A stretch of DNA of 64,000 nt from Hyperoplus lanceolatus (taxonomy: Eukaryota; Chordata; Actinopteri; Uranoscopiformes; Ammodytidae). A program made the translations under genes and the position numbers. Positions 51,856-63,961 of this stretch are shown piece after piece. Position 1 is the stretch's first letter. Every line of letters starts with the position of its first letter. Location: assembly GCA_026929865.2 (NCBI GenBank), contig CM049414.1, forward strand, positions 8,585,001-8,649,000, written 5' to 3'. The notes beneath the pieces were generated by a model. It saw only the letters and a program-made list of their open reading frames with translations. It searched no databases and was not told where the DNA came from.

Positions 51856-54800
51856 GTAAAGTGACCTCATTCAATGACCAGTCATTGTGATGTTATTTAG
51901 TTTATCATAGTATTTTTTTTGTGTCAGCTGAGGTTTTAAGTTTCAATTAATATTTTATCCATTAGGAATTGATGTGAGTAATCGATTCCTAGAGAAGCCC
52001 TTTTTTCAAATGAGCTCCACTGGTTAACAGTTGTCTTTTTTTAAGGTATCCGTCTGTCCACCAGCCCTACATGTTGTCTTGATTTCAATAACCCCCTGTC
52101 TAGACCGCAAGTGTCAAAGTGGGTTTTTTAGTTTGTCTTCTCACCAACAGAAACACTCATTTTATGCTATGCAGCTGTTTGCATCAGCTCTGTGTGGCTA
52201 CAGCCTGAGCTGTGTCTGATGTAGGGCTGGCCTGAATTATTTGAATGGTCGAAGTTAGTATTGCAAGCTCAATTCGGTATTCCAAAGCTTTGTTTTTTTA
52301 TTTAATTTTTCTCGACCAAAAATATTTGTAAATGTAACTTAAACTGCAATGTATCTTTTCAGCAAATACTATCTTGAAATACAAGTTAATATACATAAAC
52401 ATTATAAAATACAACTTATTTTAAATAAATTACAAAATTATTTGAACTTTGACTTGGTTTACCGGTGACCTTTCAAAGCGCAACTGATTAGATACCAGCA
52501 GTAGGCTATATGACTTTGCCAGAGGCAAACTAAAACCGACACCAAGCAGGTATAGGGAAAGAGAGATGGCAGAAAAATATAGATTTTTTTTTTTCCCCTT
52601 AACACTATAACGCAACATTAGCACGATCTCGGAAGGAAAAGCAATGCTTGGCGAAATGCTAACGTTAGCTTAGCCTTTTTGCACATTTGCTTTATTCTGC
52701 TATTGATTAGCAACAGCGACTGGCTTGCTGCAGAGCATCATGGGAATACCCAGTTGTTTGCATTGTTAGCATCAAAGCTCCCGAAAATAACCGGTTTATA
52801 ATGCATAAAATATGGACACAAAAGAATATCAATCTTGGATCTTTGTATGGATTTATTGTACCAAGTCCCCCAAAAAAATGCACATGTTCCAAGATGAATT
52901 GAAAAGTTCCTGTAAGGGCTACGAAAGCACAGCTGCTTTGGGGAAAAAGTAAGGAACTTCTCTGAAGGGCATAAACGCGACCTGAAGCTAAAATGAGCTA
53001 CAGCTAAGCACAGCAAAGTCTGGAAGTAGTTTCGGAAATTGGAGGAAATCCGGGCGAGTTTGAAATATGCTAAGCAAAGTTAAGCTACCATAGCACTAGT
53101 AGTACAATGGGTCATCATATGTTATAAAAATCTGAGGAAAGGAACTGAAGTGAGTCGACTGTTTTCTCACTACTAGACGCATCTTTGATCCAGACAATGG
53201 AGAGAAAATCATCAAGCTAATAACAATGACTTTTCTCATGTATGATTAAGGGTTGGAGGGTTTGCCATTTTCACCCTATGCTGCACTATTTATGAACCAA
53301 ACATGCTGTGCTCGCTCTTATTTTCTCAATTCAGAAAAGTGACAATCAGATATATGTTTTAGATGTTCTAACCCCAGAAGCAACCAAATTAAGAAACTCT
53401 GAATAAAGTTTAGTTCAAGAACCTTCTTGCTAAACATTTAGACTCCACTGGATTTCTTGTCAGTGAGCTTATAACTGCTCTGTAGCGTCTTGCTGACTCG
53501 GAGTCAAATAATAATCTGAATCAGCGCAGACAAAAAGACGTTATTGGGTCACCACAGATACCAGGTCATGTATTTCACATGCTCTGTTCATCTGTTATGA
53601 TTTACCCAAGGGGCCAGCCTTTCACCAATTACCATTTCCTTTAGGCATGTTTTATTGAAGATTAACCCTTTTAAGGTGCGATTTAATAGTTTTACTGACT
53701 GTCTGTCTGTAAACATAATGTCACATTCATCTTTCAAAAATGGCATGATGTAAGATTTCCTGATTTTAAATCTAAGGACTAATATAAGGTGAAAATGTTT
53801 GTTTGTTAGCACTTTCTGGCATTTGTATTGAGAAAATAACATATTAAGCTATCCAATAACCGTGCAAAGGTCACTCTTTAGTTTGTGTGTTGGGTCCCCT
53901 TTTCCTATACACATGGGAGATCTTTTTCCAACAGGCCCTTGTGTTTATAAACAGTAGATTAGGCGTGGGGTTATCACTAAGCCTGATGAGAACAAATAGC
54001 ATTTGTGGGCTTCCTTTTTTCTTGTATTTGTTTTTGTTTTGCTGCAGTTACTATGCAAGTTAATTATTTATGGCATCATTTCCATTTGTCATGACAAATG
54101 TTAAACGGTTTCACCAATTAACAGCATTAAGATCTGTATTTTGTAGACATACACACCTACTTTACATAAAAACAGAAACTGGGTGCAGCAATACTGTTTT
54201 GTCCTTTGATATAATAATAGGGCTACTATTCTACTCTTATGTTTTCCTAACTGTTTAAACATCCAAATAAATTAGATTCTGTGTTATTGGCCTCAATGCA
54301 ATCCAACCTGCACAATGAAACATTGGTTGTATTTAAAGCTCACATATTATGCACTTTGCTGTCAATTTTATATGGTCTAAGTAGTCCCTAATACTTATTT
54401 TTTTAAATGTTTGCTGAAAAACCCGCTCAGATCATTTATTGTAGCAAGCCTCTATACCCTGACGTTCCTCTGGTCTCCGGATGACCTATATTGGTGTCTG
54501 CTGCCTGCGATCTGGCTGGCCCCTCCCACCTGTCTGCTGGGCCCTCCCACCGTCTCTGCCGTGCTTACGTGATACTAGAGAGACACTGCGTGACTGCGAA
54601 CAGTGTTTACCTGGAGCAAAGCCATACTTTGACATAACAGTTTGACATGACCTGACATGATTAAAACCAGTGAAAACAGTAGCCTCACATTTGGTTTCTA
54701 CAGGAATAACGTTCCACCCTTTGTGGTGTTTAAAACGAGGCATTAGTAAACTCCAATGGGAAAGCTAAGTTAGTGTAATAGAAGCAAACGTTGGGTGCTA

Positions 54801-57800
54801 CATGTGCGCTAACGGTAGTTCCCTAAGCCTTGTCTCGTTATAAACGCGGCATTATTAAGACTGCTGTTATTAAGATAAATTAGTGGATTATGAGCAGAAT
54901 GCTTCTGTGTTGGTTTATGCAACACTCTGCATGGTTTGCTGTACTATGGGCATCTTGTCGCTTAGCGGGGGAAAAAACATGGCTGTCGCTTGGAAAAAAT
55001 TTCAGAGGATCTCGGGGCCGTGGACCAATAAGACATGGGGGGAGGGGAGTTATAGAACACTGCACGGTGGAAGTTTCTGGTTACTAATGTGGGGGGAAGC
55101 ATGGACATATAAAGAAAATATGGGGATGTGGCTGTGCATTTTATGACGTCGTAAACGGCGAGAATTCTGACTCGAGTATATTGGGGGGGAGGGGTGGGGG
55201 TTTCAGAAAGGGGGAGAGTGAGAAAAGGAGAGATTGTTATTTTTTTGATATTTTGGCAGTCTCTAGGCACACCGTGGACCCATGGATATGTTAGAACAAG
55301 TGCATTTAGCATAATATGTGATCTTTAAATCATTGTTGACAGATTTGTATTTCAGATGATGTTGGATAATTAGTTGTCGGAAGAATAAGAGTTACATATT
55401 TCAAAGCAAAAAACTGATTTCCGTTTAAAAAATAAATAAAAAATTGTCTGTTGGCTTAAGGAAATTCCCAGGTTATATGTTACAGTGACTTCTTTATTTC
55501 ACAGGACAAAAAAATGTTGTGGTTAAACTGAACCAAATAACAACATGGGCTGGATAATTGTACTCTACAATGACCATTACCACTGTAAAAAAAATTGACG
55601 GTCTCATTTTTGGAGAGGCACCTATTTGCAGACCCATGGGGAAGCGGAGCTCCACCGGAACACAAAATTTCTTCTTCGTTTTGTTTTACTGCCGGCGTTC
55701 ACCTAGTGGTGAATAATAACAAGACACAGTTTCCACCGGTTATGGTGCTAGTAGACAGTAAAATAAGTCAGTTTGTTAAGGGTCCCAAGTGGCCAGGACG
55801 GTGGTAAAAAGTAGATGTTGAGGTAGAAGATGAATGAAGCAACAAAGCTGTGTACATCTTCCGAAATCCGTCTCTTTAATTCACAATTATCACAAGTAGG
55901 TCAATCACATACAAATATAAACTCTTATAAATAAAACACAAAAAGTGGCACCACATTAAAATAAACGGCTCATTTTAAAAAGTGGGGTCAAAGACATTAA
56001 CGCTAGTGAACAGTAACGATCGTGTGCAGCCGCAGAATTACATTTCAACCAGACATAAATTGCCTATGTTCAGTGGCACAGACGTTAAAAAACTCCTGTT
56101 AATAAATACATAAATAAATAATGAGATACATACAATACAATAGGTTTATTAATCTGAATGTAGAGCATGCTCACGATGTGTAAAGTGACCGCATATGAAC
56201 GGCACGAGGGCTGAGAACTATGCTACTGATCAGATAAATGATCGATCAAACGTACAATCATCAGGAAATTATAAAAACATCCCGATGGAGATTCCTATGG
56301 AGTGATTTTGCTTTAAACTGTACAGGGCCGCATTGTGGCAGGGACACTCTTTCTTCAGTCGAAGCTGCAGCGTAAAGTGAAAACAAACTCAGAGTAGGTT
56401 ACAATTCTGACCAATGAAATGAGTTCGGGGTGTGGCCCCATCGTGTTTCCGGTGGAGTTCCGTTTCTCCATGGGTTTGCAAATAGGTACTCTTGCCTTTT
56501 TGTGGCCTTCCATTGAGTGTTTTCAGCTTTCTGTTCAGATTCAGATTTCTTTATTTAGAAGGAACAGTGCACATTGATAAACATGAGCCCCAAAGTTCAA
56601 CATGTAAATGTGCCAGATTTAGCCATGCAGGCTCATTTTCACCTGTAGTCCCTGTAGGTAGATAGCTTAAAAGAAACATTAAGAAAATAAAAATAAAACA
56701 CAAAAACAAAATGACACAAGCACAGACAAGTAAAATTATACAATAATTGTTCCAACACATAACAGGTTGGTGACGTGTGAAAAATATGAAACAAGTAGCA
56801 TACAGACAGATAAAAGTGCATGAACATATGGCACGATTAAAATAAATAAGCATTTAAAGAAAGACAAAAAGCACAGACAAGGAGCATACAAGTGGCATGA
56901 ATTACAGTGTAGTTTTTCCTTTCCTTTTTATCTCAGGTCCGTGCTGCGGATGAAATGAACTATGACTTCCAAGCTCTCGCCTTGGAGTCAAGGGGCATGG
57001 GAGAGGTAAGAGGATTTAGGTCCCGACATCTGTTCATTTCCTCATTACAGTACAGCAATAAATGAATTTGTATGAAACACTTGCCCTGTCTAGGCCTGAA
57101 TGGTATTAGACATAGTTTTCTGTTTATTTAGATCAGAGAGCTAGAACAGAGCAGTTTTTGTGACTAATGCGGAGACAGCCCCACTAACAGCTCTAACTCA
57201 CATTCACACTTTCTAGCTAGGCAGGGTTCTGTATTAGGATGTGACTGAAGTTGTGCTTGTACCACATTTTGCATTTGAGCAGTGGAGAAGTGGATTGTAC
57301 TGGTTTTAGTTGATGTTGAGAAGGCACTCTTAACTCTGCACTGAAGAAGTTGCTATCACAGAGAAGGAGCACACTACAATCTCTAAAGCCATTCTAAGTC
57401 TAGGAATGGGTGTTTCTTTCTACTAAAAGATAGATTGTTGGTGGAAAGTGACAAATTCAGCTGACCAAAGCTACATTAACAACTGAAATACAACCAACTT
57501 ATCATTGTATATCAATTATAAATCAGTGATTCTTGAGAACCGGGACAAAAGGCCGTCTTACATATGTAACTGCTGTTATGTTTAAAACTAAAAATATTCA
57601 AAATTGTAGATGTTATTAGGGATTAAGAATAGAATGTCTGGAGCACAATTATCCCCTTAAATTTAATTTTATCATTATTATGTCAAACATATGACAATTG
57701 TTATCTTCTCATGACGTCCAAAACAGAGTGTCCTCAGAGAAGGTTTCAATCTTTCATATGCAATAAAACCTATTGAAAATGTACTTTAATGATTAAAGAG

Positions 57801-60800
57801 CTTTTTTCATCAAAAGCAACACTAAATAATCTCTCATATCAATAAAAAAAAATTCTACAACACATTCATGTTTTATAAGGATTCTAAGTGGTGGGACAAC
57901 TTTATTGTAAGTCAACACTGTCAGACATTTCATTATGTAAAATGTAATAAAATCAGGCGAAATAAGGGGCAGCTGTCACTTAAAAGGACCTCTTGTCAAA
58001 TTCTACCACTGCAGAGTACATAAGAGTCAGACGGGCTCTGATAAGTGTTGTAGTTTTAGAATATTTTACATTCCAAATCTTTAAAGTCCTGCGTCACAAC
58101 CATGATACGTCAACACCGACTTACAATTTCTGTTATTTGAAATGTTTTGATAATTTTATTTTCCTGAAGTAGTTCATACTAGCACCTAACATCAACAGAA
58201 AAACCAAATGGCTACTAGATAAATTACATTTGTTATGTTTAAGAAACTTTAAATATGTCAACACCGTCAGACAGGAAATCTGACGGAGTTGACATCTGAC
58301 GGTGGTAATAGGCCAATGACGGTAAAAAGCTGGGAGGTTGTGTCAAAGCTTAGCTCAGTAGCTTAGTACATGTTGGATACATACATGTAACTTAATTTGC
58401 CAAAACATAGGGTTTGTATTTTTTCAACATTGCACTCTGTTTTCTCCCACTTCTCAAGAATCACTAAAATAAGCTTTAGTTGTGGATAATTGCGTGTTTC
58501 AAATATTACATTGTACATTAACATTTGGTAATCTTACAGATACTTAGAAAATGTGTATAATTTATTTGCAGCTTCTGCCAGCAAAAAAACTCTGGGATTC
58601 TGATGAGTTGGCTAAGGATGGGAGGAAAGGGATGCTTCTTGGCGAGGAGTGGAGGGACAATGCGTGGGGATCACCGCGTGAGTGTAACCTACATGTTTTT
58701 GTATAGTATTTCTGTCGTTTCTTTTCATTTATAACATTGATTGATTGTACAGATTTTTTTTTTTCCAAGTCACATTTCATTGGATTCAACATCTACTCCT
58801 GACCGTTGTTTTCAGTGTAACCTGAGTTTATGTACATAACTATTTAGATGTTTGAACACTGCTTTTTATTTAGATCATTCAGTGTCTCAGCCAATCATGG
58901 TGCAGCGGAGACCAGGCCAGAGTTTCCATGGGAATGGTGATGCCAATTCTGTGCTTTCACCTCGCTCAGAAGGTGGAGGCCTGGGAGTGAGCATGGTGGA
59001 GTACGTTCTCAGCTCCTCCCCTGGTGACAAGATGGACGGTCGCTACAGGAACGGCGGCTATGTAAGTCAAGTGTCTGTCTCACTTCTAACAAAAAAAAAA
59101 CTGTCTCTCTCTTGCTTACTAAACACATATCCTCAGGCGGTGGTGCATAGTCTTACCTAATATTTTTTAATAATACAGGGTGGAGGAGATGTTGACCAGG
59201 ATGGGAGAGAGAAGATTGATGCCCAAGAGAAAGTGTCCCCCTTTGAAGAGGACCAGAGCCCAGAGATGAAGGTGGGAGAGGAGAGTGATCCCGCTAAAGC
59301 CAACGGAAGAGGTCTCTTAAACGGCATGGACAGAGACTGCAAAGATTTCAAGTAGGCTTTTTATCTTTTACACTAACACAGTGAACAGTTACTTACCATG
59401 AGCTGTTTTTGACCCGTGTTTTAATTTGCACATTTCACAACGTCCAAAGCTACTTTAGCAAAGTGTAACATTGCAATTCAAAATAGAAAGTTCAAAATGT
59501 AATAACAATGTCTGAACATAAATGGCATCTGTATGATGCATGCGTTCTAATGTGTGAGTATTAACTTCTTTTTTTCCCCCAGTCCAACCTCTGGAAGCCG
59601 TCAAGCTTCCCCCACTGAGGCAGTGGAGAGGATGGGTCCTGGTCAGGCAGGTTTGGAGATTATAGGGCAGCATCACCACCACCACCACCATCATCACCAC
59701 CACCCACATGCCCTCCAACAACAACAACAACAACAGCAACAGCAGCAGCAACAACAACAACACCACAACCCCGCCCAAAACAAGCCCCAAGCTGATGACT
59801 TCCAGAACCAGGAGGCCCAGAATATGGGGGGTATGGAGCAGCAAGCCAACGTGGAGTCCCTACAGTTTGACTATGCAGGGAACCAGATTCAGGTGGACTC
59901 CTCTGGGACTCCAGTTGGAATGTTTGACTACAACTCTCAACAGCAGGTATATGAAAAGCAAAAACCTGTCTGTCCAGAGATCTAACTGTAGGTTCGTTTT
60001 AACATATTGTCATCCTTTTTAATGTTTTATTTTTTTCCTCACAGTTGTTCCAGAGATCTAATCTGACTGTTCAACAGCTCACTGCAGCTCAGCAACAACA
60101 ATATGCTCTGGCTGCAGCCCAGCAGCAGCATCTCGGTAAGTTGCACTGTTTATTTTACTCAGTGTTTTGTTTAACATGATTAACTACTTTCTTTCTTACG
60201 TTGTCTATATCTTCTTGTTTGTTTTGCATAGTAAATTTGAAGAGATTTGATATGGAATATGAATCACATTACTGTTCCTTATTTTATCCAGCTGGCCTTG
60301 CTCCTGCATTTGTGCCAAACCCTTACATCATTAATGCTGGCCCCCCTGGCACTGATCCCTACACTGCCGCTGGGCTGGCAGCAGCAGCATCACTTGGAGG
60401 TTAATACAGCACATTTTTCTCCCTTGTGTTCTTGTCAGTTAAAAGTCGATGCTGTTGATACTAAATGACGTTGTGCCAAGCTCAGCTTAAAAAGATGTGT
60501 TGTAGAGAATGTGTATGTAACTTCCAAATGTTTCCCTCAGGCCCCACAGTGGTTCCTCCACAGTACTACGGTGTTCCTTGGGGTGTTTACCCGGCCAATC
60601 TTTTTCAACAACAGGCTGCATCAAATGCCAATCACTCAGCTAATCAGCAAGCATCTAATCAGGGACCAGGGCCAGGCCAACAACAGGTAAAGACTCATGT
60701 GTGATATGACATGTTTCATGATGGTGGCTATAAAAAAAGTAGGCTTTGTTGTGAAAAGCTTTCCTTGAATGAGCCCTACAAATTGAACTGGGATTAAACT

Positions 60801-61761
60801 ATATCCAAGGAATGAAAAATATGTGACCTCAGATGTTAATCAAACAATAATAAATGTAATTTATATAGCGTTTTTCCTTTTCACTCTCCCCTCCCATGTC
60901 CTCCTTTGAAATAGGATGTCACCTAGGGCTGAAAATCCGATTTTTTCCTAATCTTTCAGCTTATTGCTCTGAACAATTAGCCTACATGTCCTTGGGTTTT
61001 AGTGGGTCTGGCTCAGTTTGAAAAATAGGTGATGTCACCTGCTTCTGTTAAACAATTGGAGTTTAGCAACATTTGAATCAATATGTGATTGTGCAATTGT
61101 TTGTTTATGTTGCTATGCAACTGTCAATCCAATCTGATCAAACCATCCCACACATTACAGATGAAGCAGATAACCTGAGCATTAACCTATTCCTCAGTCG
61201 GTCCTATATTTTGATGTAATATAATCGGATTTGAAACCTAGACTCCAGAGGTTTTGCTGGTGTGACAGTATCTTTACCTTTCTTCCAGGTGATGCGAGCA
61301 GGAAATAACCAGCGACCTCTTACACCTGGACAAGGCCAACAGAGTCAACAGGAATCTCTAGCTGCAGCAGCTGCTGCAAACCCTGCATTGGCTTACGCAG
61401 GAATGTCTGGTTGGTAGACCACTTCATACAAACATCATTTAGTCAGGGCTCAACAATAAGGATTGCCCGACGTCCCGGGGCAAGTAGAACGCCAAGTCGG
61501 GCCAGTAACTATGACAACCCACTTTCCCGAACGGGCAACCGGGAGTTTTTCCGAAAAAATAAGAATTATTATTTAATTTTTTATAGCGCCAAATAAAAGT
61601 CATCTATCTACGTATTTTTTTCATATATAACTGGTGCTCATTATTAAATAAACGCTTAGGCCTATGTTACTTATCTAATTTATGTGCGAGTAGTTGTGTC
61701 TGCTTCGTTGCATCTCTCTCCTCTGCTCCGTTTTGTGAAGGGGGGCGGGGCTCCACCGCCG

Positions 61762-61812
<51 letters not shown>

Positions 61813-63961
61813 GATCTCGGCAAAAAACTGTTAGCTCTGCTGCTAGTAGCCTACTACCAGTTTAATGTGTGCAGGTCAACACAAACATCAGCAACAGTTA
61901 GCAGAGGAACATCTTAACAGCCTGCATGAGGACCTTAATAAATGGACCAGAGGTGTCACTTCACATACCAGGAGGCAGTGGAAGCTTGAAACTAGGCTTC
62001 TGGAAAAGTGTTCAAAACAGCCTGTCCTTAGCCAAAAGTTGAGATTTTGAATAATAATAATAAAAAAATTAAAAAAATGTGGTGCAATGTTGCAGTGTGT
62101 AATGTGACATCATCAAGAAAGTTCTAGAATGCAATGCTCCCTGGGTAACCCCACCCATTTTGAATAATAACAGAAGCTACAGTGGCCTTCAAGGACAAGA
62201 ATAATTCTAAATTTTAAACAATGCACCTGATGACATTCCAACTGACACTTCCAAAATGGCGGCGACTAGGCCTTGGTCCAAGGTATGGAGAAATATGGAC
62301 ATATATGAGACCCTTTCTAAGGGGACAAAAAATTATTCTAAAAAAAATGTTCAGCTATTATGCACTAAATTAAACGTACTTATGGATATTATAATTATTT
62401 TCTACAAAATCTGCTAGGAAATAAAACACACTGCAGGTTTAAAACAGGCCTAGGCCTAAACAAATGTCTTACAGAAAAAAGTTTTAAAGAATTGCTGTTG
62501 TAAAAAGAATAAGGTACAAGAAAAAAAACATTTGTGTGACCAATGTTTTTTTTGCATAAAACACGTCTCATTTGCAGTTATTGTCGGTTTAGAAACTAGA
62601 AAATTACAAATGTTCCAACTCAAATCATATTTGAATAATAGCCTCCACTTTGAGTATGATCCTTAACTCATCTATAACACTGTCCATGATGTGTTTATAC
62701 ATTGTAAATAAAGAGTGACTATAACGAATATTTGTACACCACTAAAAAAAAACATTTTTATATAGGGGCCAGTAAAAATTTACTTCGGGCAGGTCGGGCA
62801 AGTAAAAAAAAACGTTGAGCCCTGTTTAGGCAAAGACACTAACGGCCAAACCCTTTCGTATTCGGTGTTGTCAGTTAATCTGCTCTGAAAGTATGTTCTG
62901 TACTAGTATACTAGATTTAGACATTTTTCAACACTAGAAACATCTCACTTGTTATTGAGTGATGTTCGCAATTGTTTTATATGTACTTAGCCATAATTGC
63001 AGGCCAATTTTTTTAATGTTTTTCATCTTTTCAGGTTATCAGGTGTTGGCGCCTGCAGCTTATTACGACCAGAACGGGGCCTTAGTGATGGGCCCTGGTG
63101 CCCGGGCTGGTCTAGGTGGTCCAGTTCGTCTAGTCCAGACACCTCTCCTCATCAATCCTGCCGCAGCACAAGCTGGTAAATGATAGTCCATATGTCCATA
63201 TTTTAGTAAGGTGGATCCAGTCCTCCCTGTTCTTACTTAAATGGTTAATCTCTGGTCCAAAATGACCTCAACTCTCCTTTCATGCCTCATGTTCCCCCTT
63301 TCCCTCCATCTAAAGCTGCTGCAGCATCTGGTTCCGGTAACAACATGTCTGGTCCAGCCAACGGGATGTACCGCTCCATGGCTCAACATCAACATCAACA
63401 TCAGCAGCAACAGCAGCAGCAACAGCAGCAGCAGGCCCCCCCACCCAGCAGTGGCCTGCCCTCCAGCTCATTCTACGGGTCTGGATCAGTCCCAAACACA
63501 TCTCAGAGCAGCTCCCTTTTCTCACACACCTCTGCTGCACAGCAACAACAACAAAGCTCCTCCCTGGGCTTCAGCAGTGCCGGTGGCTCCCTCGGTGTAG
63601 GCCTGGGCTCTGCCCTCGGAGGCTTCGGCTCTTCTGGTCAGTGACTCGGCCATAAATTACATTAGGATTAAAGATGGTTTGTTTTTGGGAGTCTGTTTTC
63701 TTACGCTGGTTCTTCGTTTATTTCCCCTTGCAGTATCTAGCTCTACCAGCAGCAGTGTATCTCGCAGGGACTCCCTTTTGGCAAGTTCTGATCTCTACAA
63801 ACGTGGCGGCAGTAGTTTAACTCCCATCGGCCAGCCCTTTTACAACAGCCTAGGTTACTCTTCTTCCCCCAGCCCCATTGGGCTCACACCAGGTCACTCC
63901 CCACTCACTCCTCCACCCTCTCTGCCCTCTTCTCATGGATCCTCTTCCAGCCTTCACCTCG
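51508..63961 (+). CDS. pum2: Pumilio homolog 2, N-terminal 801 codons (3' end beyond window)
   Basis: PUM2 is a cytoplasmic repressor that binds UGUANAUA elements in mRNA 3' UTRs. Coding exons: 51508-51855 (acceptor 51493-51494), 56937-57005, 58572-58677, 58874-59061, 59179-59351, 59583-59946, 60045-60135, 60292-60399, 60541-60686, 61289-61409, 63035-63175, 63316-63636, 63734-63961. Phases agree at every junction. Diagnostic matches to human PUM2: [67 protein letters not shown] (this favours PUM2 over PUM1), [34 protein letters not shown] and [20 protein letters not shown]. The start [17 protein letters not shown] resembles the long PUM1-type N-terminus; the shorter human PUM2 start corresponds to the Met in EMNYDFQ. 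The eight-repeat RNA-binding domain lies outside the window. Confidence 0.95.
51856..54332. other. pum2 intron, no gene recognised
   Basis: AT-rich intron sequence. At about 52224 TAGGGCTGGCCTGAATTATT looks like a hAT-type end, but I found no matching right end, so no element is called. Confidence 0.45.
54333..55328. mobile_element. TTAA-flanked non-autonomous DNA transposon, copy B
   Basis: TTAA at 54333-54336 and 55325-55328, with ends CTCACATATTATGCACTTTG and GCATAATATGTGATC. The interior is the reverse complement of copy A (12098-13339), for example GTCAATTTTATATGGTCTAA near the left end and CTCTAGGCACACCGTGGACC near the right. It has fewer internal tandem units than copy A, hence about 250 bp shorter. 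Confidence 0.8.
55621..56486. mobile_element. Non-autonomous DNA transposon with about 42-bp inverted ends
   Basis: The left end CCTATTTGCAGACCCATGGG...GAGCTCCACCGGAA and the right end TTCCGGTGGAGTTC...CCATGGGTTTGCAAATAGG are inverted copies with a few differences. No coding capacity and no clear target duplication. The superfamily is undetermined. Confidence 0.7.
56536..56880. repeat. Dispersed fish repeat in pum2 intron
   Basis: The sequence reading CAGATTTCTTTATTTAGAAG, ACAGTGCACATTGATAAACA and AATGTGCCAGATTTAGCC is one I recognise as a common teleost interspersed repeat, class unknown. It ends about 55 bp before the splice acceptor of the second coding exon. Confidence 0.5.
57006..58571. 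other. pum2 intron with repeated GTCAACACYGTCAGA motif
   Basis: No coding sequence. The word GTCAACAC(T/C)GTCAGA or close variants occurs near 57911, 58109 and 58258, with inverted relatives (TCTGACGG) near 58279 and 58294. This suggests a decayed repeat element, but no ends were found. Confidence 0.5.
59671..59769 (+). repeat. Poly-His / poly-Gln coding tract in pum2
   Basis: Within the sixth coding exon the codons give H11, then PHAL, then Q15 and HH. Both CAA and CAG codons are used, so the tract is impure at the DNA level. Human PUM2 has no comparable poly-His run at this place (remembered sequence). A second Q-rich tract (HQHQHQHQQ...) lies at about 63385-63434 in a later exon. Confidence 0.9.
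60687..61288. other. pum2 intron, nothing recognised
   Basis: A 602-bp intron between coding exons with no repeat or gene recognised. Confidence 0.5.
61444..62824. mobile_element. hAT-like CAGGGCTCAAC element in pum2 intron
   Basis: The ends CAGGGCTCAACAATAAGG and AACGTTGAGCCCTG are inverted over about 11 bp, and both subterminal regions contain TTGCCCGA/TCGGGCAA words. The element fills 1381 bp of a 1625-bp intron. A (CA)n tract lies inside. An exon-like segment at 61865-62050 ([20 protein letters not shown] and continuing) may be captured host sequence. No transposase is seen and no clean 8-bp target duplication was found. Confidence 0.7.
61764..61809. repeat. (CA)n microsatellite inside the hAT-like element
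   Basis: About 45 bp of pure CA dinucleotides. Confidence 0.95.

Noticed and set aside
52224-53110. A possible hAT element starting TAGGGCTGGCC
   Set aside because: No inverted right end or target duplication was found, so boundaries cannot be supported.
59554-60022. Overlapping alternative frame through the poly-Q exon of pum2 (N- and S-rich)
   Set aside because: It is a shadow frame of the CAA/CAG repeat; the reading used is fixed by homology to PUM2 and by splice phases.
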